Shown here piece after piece: positions 41,497 to 45,308 of a stretch of 45,308 nucleotides of DNA. The notes beneath the pieces are model-generated. The model made no database searches. It was not told the DNA's origin and saw only the letters and a program-made list of their open reading frames with translations. The stretch lies in assembly GCA_002724245.1 (NCBI GenBank), contig PBOG01000094.1, positions 5,396 through 50,703 on the forward strand, given 5' to 3'. The position numbers and the translations under genes were made by a program. The stretch comes from Planctomycetaceae bacterium. GTDB lineage: Bacteria > Planctomycetota > Planctomycetia > Pirellulales > Pirellulaceae. Each line of letters begins with the position of its first letter. Position 1 is the stretch's first letter.

Positions 41497-44400
41497 CTAG
41501 TCAACAAACATGAATTCACTGAGGTTGAACAGTAACCGGCAGGTATTGACCAGGCCATGTTGATGCGTATACGCAGTGAGCGCCTCGCGTTCGTCGGGTC
41601 GCATTGATCTGCCCAGCGATCGCTGTACCGCCGCGTTCAGCTGGGCCTGGGTGCCGTCGTAATGGGATATCAGATCTTCTGCAAATTCATCGGCCATCTG
41701 TACCATGAATTTATTGTTCAACATCGACAAGGCTTGTAACGCCGTTAATGTTTCATTTCGTTTGTCTACCCGTAGCGATGGATCCGCGCAGTCGAGGGTG
41801 TCCATGAAAGGCTGTGGTTGCGAGCGGACCAGAAAGCGGTAGACCGCACGGCGATGTCCCGCAGGATTGCGGGGGTCATATTTGTCATATTCATAATGTG
41901 GGGAGTGTTCTGGTTTCTCCAAGACAAAATCACGAAACCCTGGGCCACCCATTTGCAGGTTCAATCGTCCGGAAACCCAAAGTACTGCGTCACGGATTGC
42001 CTCCGCTTCAAGCTTGCGGCGGTTCATGCGCCACAGATAGAGATTGTCACGGTCAGTCCGCAGCCCGCGAGGGTGACGGTTTGAAATCTGGCGGTACGTG
42101 CGGCTGTTACAAATCAGCCAATGCAGGCGTTTCAGTGACTGGCCTCGGTCTCGTAGTTCCACAGCGAGCCAGTCGAGCAACTGAGGGTGTGTAGGCAATT
42201 TTCCCATTCTCCCCAGATCGTTGGGGGTATCGACAATGCCACGTCCAAAATGGTATTGCCAGATACGATTGGCGATGGAACGCCAGACGAGTGGGTTCTC
42301 TTGGTGAGTGATCCACTCCGCCAGAGCGACACGTCGATCACCTTCCGAGTGGTCCGGTTTTAGCGAAAACTGCGCCGGCACATGATTGATGATTCTCAGG
42401 GTTCCCGGTTCTACCAGCACGCCTGGTCGGGTGACGTCTCCACGCGTTAGAACGTGGATGGCGCGTGGTTTTCCACCAGTGTGCCCGGTGCCACGGAAAG
42501 CGCCACTACCGTGGTGGACCGTACCCGCGTAGACCATTTGTTGTGCCGGGAGCGTTTGCATGGCGGACTGGATCTCCGCTAGCTCTGCGTGAAGTTTCTC
42601 TTGTTGACGGCGCATGGCGGGTGGGACAATGCCCCGCAGTTGGTCTTCGAGCTGACGCGTCAGTGTTTCCAGCGCCTGTTGGTCTGCTGGGACCGCGGTG
42701 CGGGCTAGCAGCAGTCCCTCTACGTTCCACAGCGGTGTTCGACTGGTAAAACCGTCGGTGATGAATTTCCTTTGCCAGCGGTTCGCCTCGATCGAATCCA
42801 GTGCCGTCACCGGGGCTCCTTGAGCAACATTCTGTCCCTCGGAAAACACAGCTATTTCAGCAAGCGCTAACGCATGTTTTTCACCTCCGCGATCCCACAG
42901 TCTTGAGGCAGTTAGCCGTACGTAACGGGCTGTTGTATTTTGTGGGCGGACGACGACGGGCTGATTCCCAGGATTGGCAAAATCACGCTGTTCTTGGTCG
43001 AAGATGAGTTGAGGGTTGGGGAACTTCGGGTCGTTGTCGACTTCGAGACGAAAGCGGACCGGAAAACCAAATCCTGAAGTCTCTTTCCAGTCGGTAGGAC
43101 GGGCGGGGACCAGTTCGATCTGTTGCACTGGGTAGCGTGCACCAAGATCGACTTGTACCCACTTGACGGTGTCGGCCGCTGGAACCATTTGACTGTGGTA
43201 CCCGTTGGTCGGACTGGTGATTCCATACTCGACTTCGGCCAGGTCGGGCAGATTGAATTTGCCGTAGATCCCGTCGACGAGATTTTGCCGCCCCCAGCTG
43301 GGGAGTGCTTCAATACTGTCTTTTGCTGTGACATTGTGGACCTTGGCCAGATGCCCGTTGCTGAGGATTGCCAGTTCTCCGATGGCAAAGATCCAGTCTT
43401 TGGTCTGGGCATTTCCCTGGCGGCGCCGATTCCAGAGTCGGGTGGCGGTGACTCGGAGATAGCGGGCCTGGTGACCTTGTCCCGCAAATCGCAAGGCACG
43501 CGCTCCCGGCCGTGGCTGGTCGACCGCTGTCTGGTCTGCCAGCATATGAGGTTGCCGGAAAGATGGGTCGTTGGCAGCCTCGATTTTGAAGCGATGTGGA
43601 AAGCCAAAATCGGACCAGCCGTACTCGTGCGCCCCGAACAACAAGATCTGGTCAAGCGGCAGACTTTGCCCCAGATCGACCTGCACCCACTTGTGGGTTG
43701 CCTCTGTTTGGGCGACTTGGCTGTGGTATCCCATCGCCGGTGCGCTTCGCGCCGTAGCCTTTGCCGAGGACTTCTGGAGCTGTGTTTGAAGTTTCTTTTG
43801 CTGTTTTTCCAGTTTGCGAATGGGGTCTGTTTTCTTTTGCTCGATTTGTTCTTGTAATGCTGTTTGCTGCTGTTTCAGCTCTTTCAGCCGGGTAGCCAGC
43901 TGTCGTCGACGACGTTCGACCTGAGGATCGCTGTCATACGGTCTGTCCGCGCGGTCTAACGCTGCGAATACCGCTTGCAGACTGTAGTAATCGTGTTGCG
44001 AAATCGGGTCGAACTTATGCTGATGGCACTGGGCGCACTGGACTGTCGTGCTGAGAAAAGTCGAGATCGTCGTCGTGACCATGTCGTCCCGGTCCAGATG
44101 TCTGGCGACCTGGCCGTCAATTTTCGTTTCCGGTACTTCTGCGTGCCCAATAAAGTCCCAGGGGCCTGCTGCGAGGAATCCGGTAGCGGTAATCCCGTCT
44201 GTCGTGTTGGGCCAAAGAACGTCACCTGCGATTTGTTCGCGTATAAATTGCCGGTAGGGCTTATCCATGTTGAATGCAGAGATCACATAGTCTCGATAGG
44301 GCCAGGCGTTGGGCCTGGGTTTGTCTTTGTCATATCCGTGTGTGTCTCCGTAGTGCACGAGATCTAACCAATGCCGTGCCCATCGTTCACCATATCGAGG

Positions 44401-45078
44401 AGAAGCGAGCAAACGATCCAGCAGTTTTTCATAGGCATGTGGATCAAGATCCCGGACAAATCGGTGTATTTCTTTGCGTGTCGGTGGCAGTCCGAGTAAA
44501 TCGAAGTAGAGCCGGCGGATAAGCGTAGGACGATCCGCTGCGGACGAGAAACCCAAATCACGCTGTTCGAGCTGTGCCAACACGAACGCATCGATTGGTG
44601 TACGCAGTTCGTTTGCTCTGGTGATGGAGCGGAGTCGGGGAAGCGGTGGCTGATGAAGTGGTTGCAGAGACCACCAATTCAGATCTGCCGAGCTCCGCTC
44701 GGTCAAGATCGTGTTTTTGGGCCAGGCCGCGCCGCTCTGGATCCAATCTCGCAACTGAGCAATTTCCGTGTCGGAAAGCGGCGGGCCTTCTTTGGGCATT
44801 TCCGGGTCCGCACCACTGACGTAAGCCAGTAACAGGCTTTCGCCTGGCTTGCCGGCAACAATGGCCGGTCCACTTTCACCACCTCGTTGCGCCGCAGCGA
44901 ACTGGGACAGCGATAACTTTCCCTGGGATTCTTGTTCGTTGTGGCAGGTAACACACCTGCGTTCCAGCAACAAGCGAACTTGCCGGGGCATCTGCTCTGC
45001 GGCTCGCACCTGAGTCCACAGTGGTGTCAGTCCGAGAATAAACAAGAGGGCTGTCAGCAGAGGTTGTGAAGTTGGCAT
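41497..45078 (-). CDS. Planctomycete cytochrome C/DUF1549/DUF1553 protein with discoidin-like modules
   Basis: This 1193-residue protein starts with a signal peptide (LLTALLFILGLTPLWTQVRA). A planctomycete cytochrome C domain follows with one heme motif, RRCVTCHNE at about residues 41-49, and a distal segment DPEMPKEGPPLSDTE. DUF1549 (about 155-380) includes LIRRLYFDLLGLPPTRKEI and RWARHWLDLVHYGDTHG, then CAQCHQHKFDPISQHDYY, a second C-x2-C-H. A coiled coil follows (about 390-440, rich in Lys/Gln). Two F5/8-type C (discoidin-like) modules come next, each beginning GYHSQ and containing KWVQVDLG. DUF1553 ends the protein (about 900-1190; LVWRSIANRIWQYHFGRGIV). It is predicted to be a periplasmic redox-linked hydrolase or lyase partner of the downstream DUF1501 protein. 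Confidence 0.93.
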   Translation of the reverse strand: MPTSQPLLTALLFILGLTPLWTQVRAAEQMPRQVRLLLERRCVTCHNEQESQGKLSLSQFAAAQRGGESGPAIVAGKPGESLLLAYVSGADPEMPKEGPPLSDTEIAQLRDWIQSGAAWPKNTILTERSSADLNWWSLQPLHQPPLPRLRSITRANELRTPIDAFVLAQLEQRDLGFSSAADRPTLIRRLYFDLLGLPPTRKEIHRFVRDLDPHAYEKLLDRLLASPRYGERWARHWLDLVHYGDTHGYDKDKPRPNAWPYRDYVISAFNMDKPYRQFIREQIAGDVLWPNTTDGITATGFLAAGPWDFIGHAEVPETKIDGQVARHLDRDDMVTTTISTFLSTTVQCAQCHQHKFDPISQHDYYSLQAVFAALDRADRPYDSDPQVERRRRQLATRLKELKQQQTALQEQIEQKKTDPIRKLEKQQKKLQTQLQKSSAKATARSAPAMGYHSQVAQTEATHKWVQVDLGQSLPLDQILLFGAHEYGWSDFGFPHRFKIEAANDPSFRQPHMLADQTAVDQPRPGARALRFAGQGHQARYLRVTATRLWNRRRQGNAQTKDWIFAIGELAILSNGHLAKVHNVTAKDSIEALPSWGRQNLVDGIYGKFNLPDLAEVEYGITSPTNGYHSQMVPAADTVKWVQVDLGARYPVQQIELVPARPTDWKETSGFGFPVRFRLEVDNDPKFPNPQLIFDQEQRDFANPGNQPVVVRPQNTTARYVRLTASRLWDRGGEKHALALAEIAVFSEGQNVAQGAPVTALDSIEANRWQRKFITDGFTSRTPLWNVEGLLLARTAVPADQQALETLTRQLEDQLRGIVPPAMRRQQEKLHAELAEIQSAMQTLPAQQMVYAGTVHHGSGAFRGTGHTGGKPRAIHVLTRGDVTRPGVLVEPGTLRIINHVPAQFSLKPDHSEGDRRVALAEWITHQENPLVWRSIANRIWQYHFGRGIVDTPNDLGRMGKLPTHPQLLDWLAVELRDRGQSLKRLHWLICNSRTYRQISNRHPRGLRTDRDNLYLWRMNRRKLEAEAIRDAVLWVSGRLNLQMGGPGFRDFVLEKPEHSPHYEYDKYDPRNPAGHRRAVYRFLVRSQPQPFMDTLDCADPSLRVDKRNETLTALQALSMLNNKFMVQMADEFAEDLISHYDGTQAQLNAAVQRSLGRSMRPDEREALTAYTHQHGLVNTCRLLFNLSEFMFVD

Positions 45079-45200
45079 CGGGAGAGAGCAGCCGAAAGAA
45101 GACCAGTGGCCAGTCAGTACTTTTTCCTATTCTACCTGGTCGCCCGTTCCTTGGGGATCCGGAAGTACGAGGTTCACGCCACCCCAATTGACAGAGTGAA

Positions 45201-45229
45201 TTGACCGGTTTCACGACGGTTCTTAGGAT
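45201..45229 (+). promoter_or_regulatory. Probable sigma70-type promoter for the last gene
   Basis: TTGACC (45201-45206) and TAGGAT (45224-45229) are separated by 17 bases, giving a leader of about 35 bases before the ATG at 45271. A second TTGACA lies 13 bases upstream (45188-45193) in a repeated AATTGAC context. Confidence 0.5.
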
Positions 45230-45270
45230 CAAGGCAACCGGTAGACCTCTTTTGTTTGGAGGAGAGGAAC

Positions 45271-45308
45271 ATGTTGCAACGGTATTCACTACATTACCTG
45301 TCGCGGCA
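45271..45308 (+). CDS. Start of a protein-coding gene cut by the window end
   Basis: An ATG at 45271 is preceded by GGAGGAGAGG at ideal spacing and by a good promoter, and the frame MLQRYSLHYLSR stays open to the window end. Only 12 codons are present, so the product cannot be named. The ribosome binding site is the strongest in the window, which argues that the gene is real. It is divergent from the planctomycete cytochrome gene. Confidence 0.7.
   Translation, partial: MLQRYSLHYLSR

Overview
The window looks like chromosomal DNA of a planctomycete, most likely a Pirellula/Rhodopirellula-type member of the Planctomycetia. The evidence is the set of lineage-typical families: a cytochrome-c/DUF1549/DUF1553 protein paired with a DUF1501 protein, a DUF1559 pseudopilin, a LEPR-XLL surface protein, a formylglycine-type sulfatase, a PPC-domain exported protein, a CehA/McbA-like protein and an isochorismatase-ThuA fusion. 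No phage, insertion sequence, CRISPR, rRNA or tRNA was seen. Genes lie on both strands in short operons.

Layout. 1-2.4 kb (minus): a sodium:solute symporter and the start of a cupin protein that runs off the left edge. 2.5-5.9 kb (plus): acyltransferase, PhyH dioxygenase and PLP-dependent threonine/serine dehydratase. 5.9-8.3 kb (minus): exported CehA/McbA-like protein. 8.6-8.9 kb (plus): small cyclophilin-like protein. 9.0-14.0 kb (minus): PdxA-family dehydrogenase, DUF1537 sugar-acid kinase, HEAT protein, DUF1559 pseudopilin and a small lipoprotein-like gene. 14.2 kb (plus): CaMKII-association-domain protein. 14.6-18.3 kb (minus): ABC ATPase and a large membrane-anchored exported protein. 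18.6-22.6 kb holds housekeeping genes: trmB, purF and proB. 22.8-24.7 kb (minus): selD and a planctomycete hypothetical gene. 24.9-26.4 kb (plus): LEPR-XLL protein. 26.5-29.9 kb (minus): DUF885 hydrolase and APC permease. 30.4-35.7 kb (plus): pterin carbinolamine dehydratase, sulfatase, truncated hemoglobin and PPC protein. 35.8-37.4 kb (minus): ThDP enzyme. 37.7-39.8 kb (plus): isochorismatase-ThuA fusion and an FlK-like thioesterase. 40.0-45.1 kb (minus): DUF1501 and the planctomycete cytochrome protein. At 45271 a new plus-strand gene begins.

The most notable observation is selD. The uninterrupted reading frame lacks the catalytic N-terminus. Reading through one in-frame TGA (23793-23795) restores it, with selenocysteine at the position of the catalytic cysteine, a good ribosome binding site before a new ATG at 23849, and a perfect 7-bp hairpin with a GGU loop at a distance suitable for a bacterial SECIS element. 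This implies that the organism decodes UGA as selenocysteine, although selA, selB and the tRNA-Sec gene are not in the window.

Other points of interest are the DUF1537 kinase beside a PdxA homologue (probable four-carbon sugar-acid catabolism rather than vitamin B6 synthesis), an exact FlK catalytic triad in a small thioesterase, duplicated discoidin-like modules inside the cytochrome protein, an ABC ATPase with no adjacent permease, and several perfect inverted repeats in intergenic regions.
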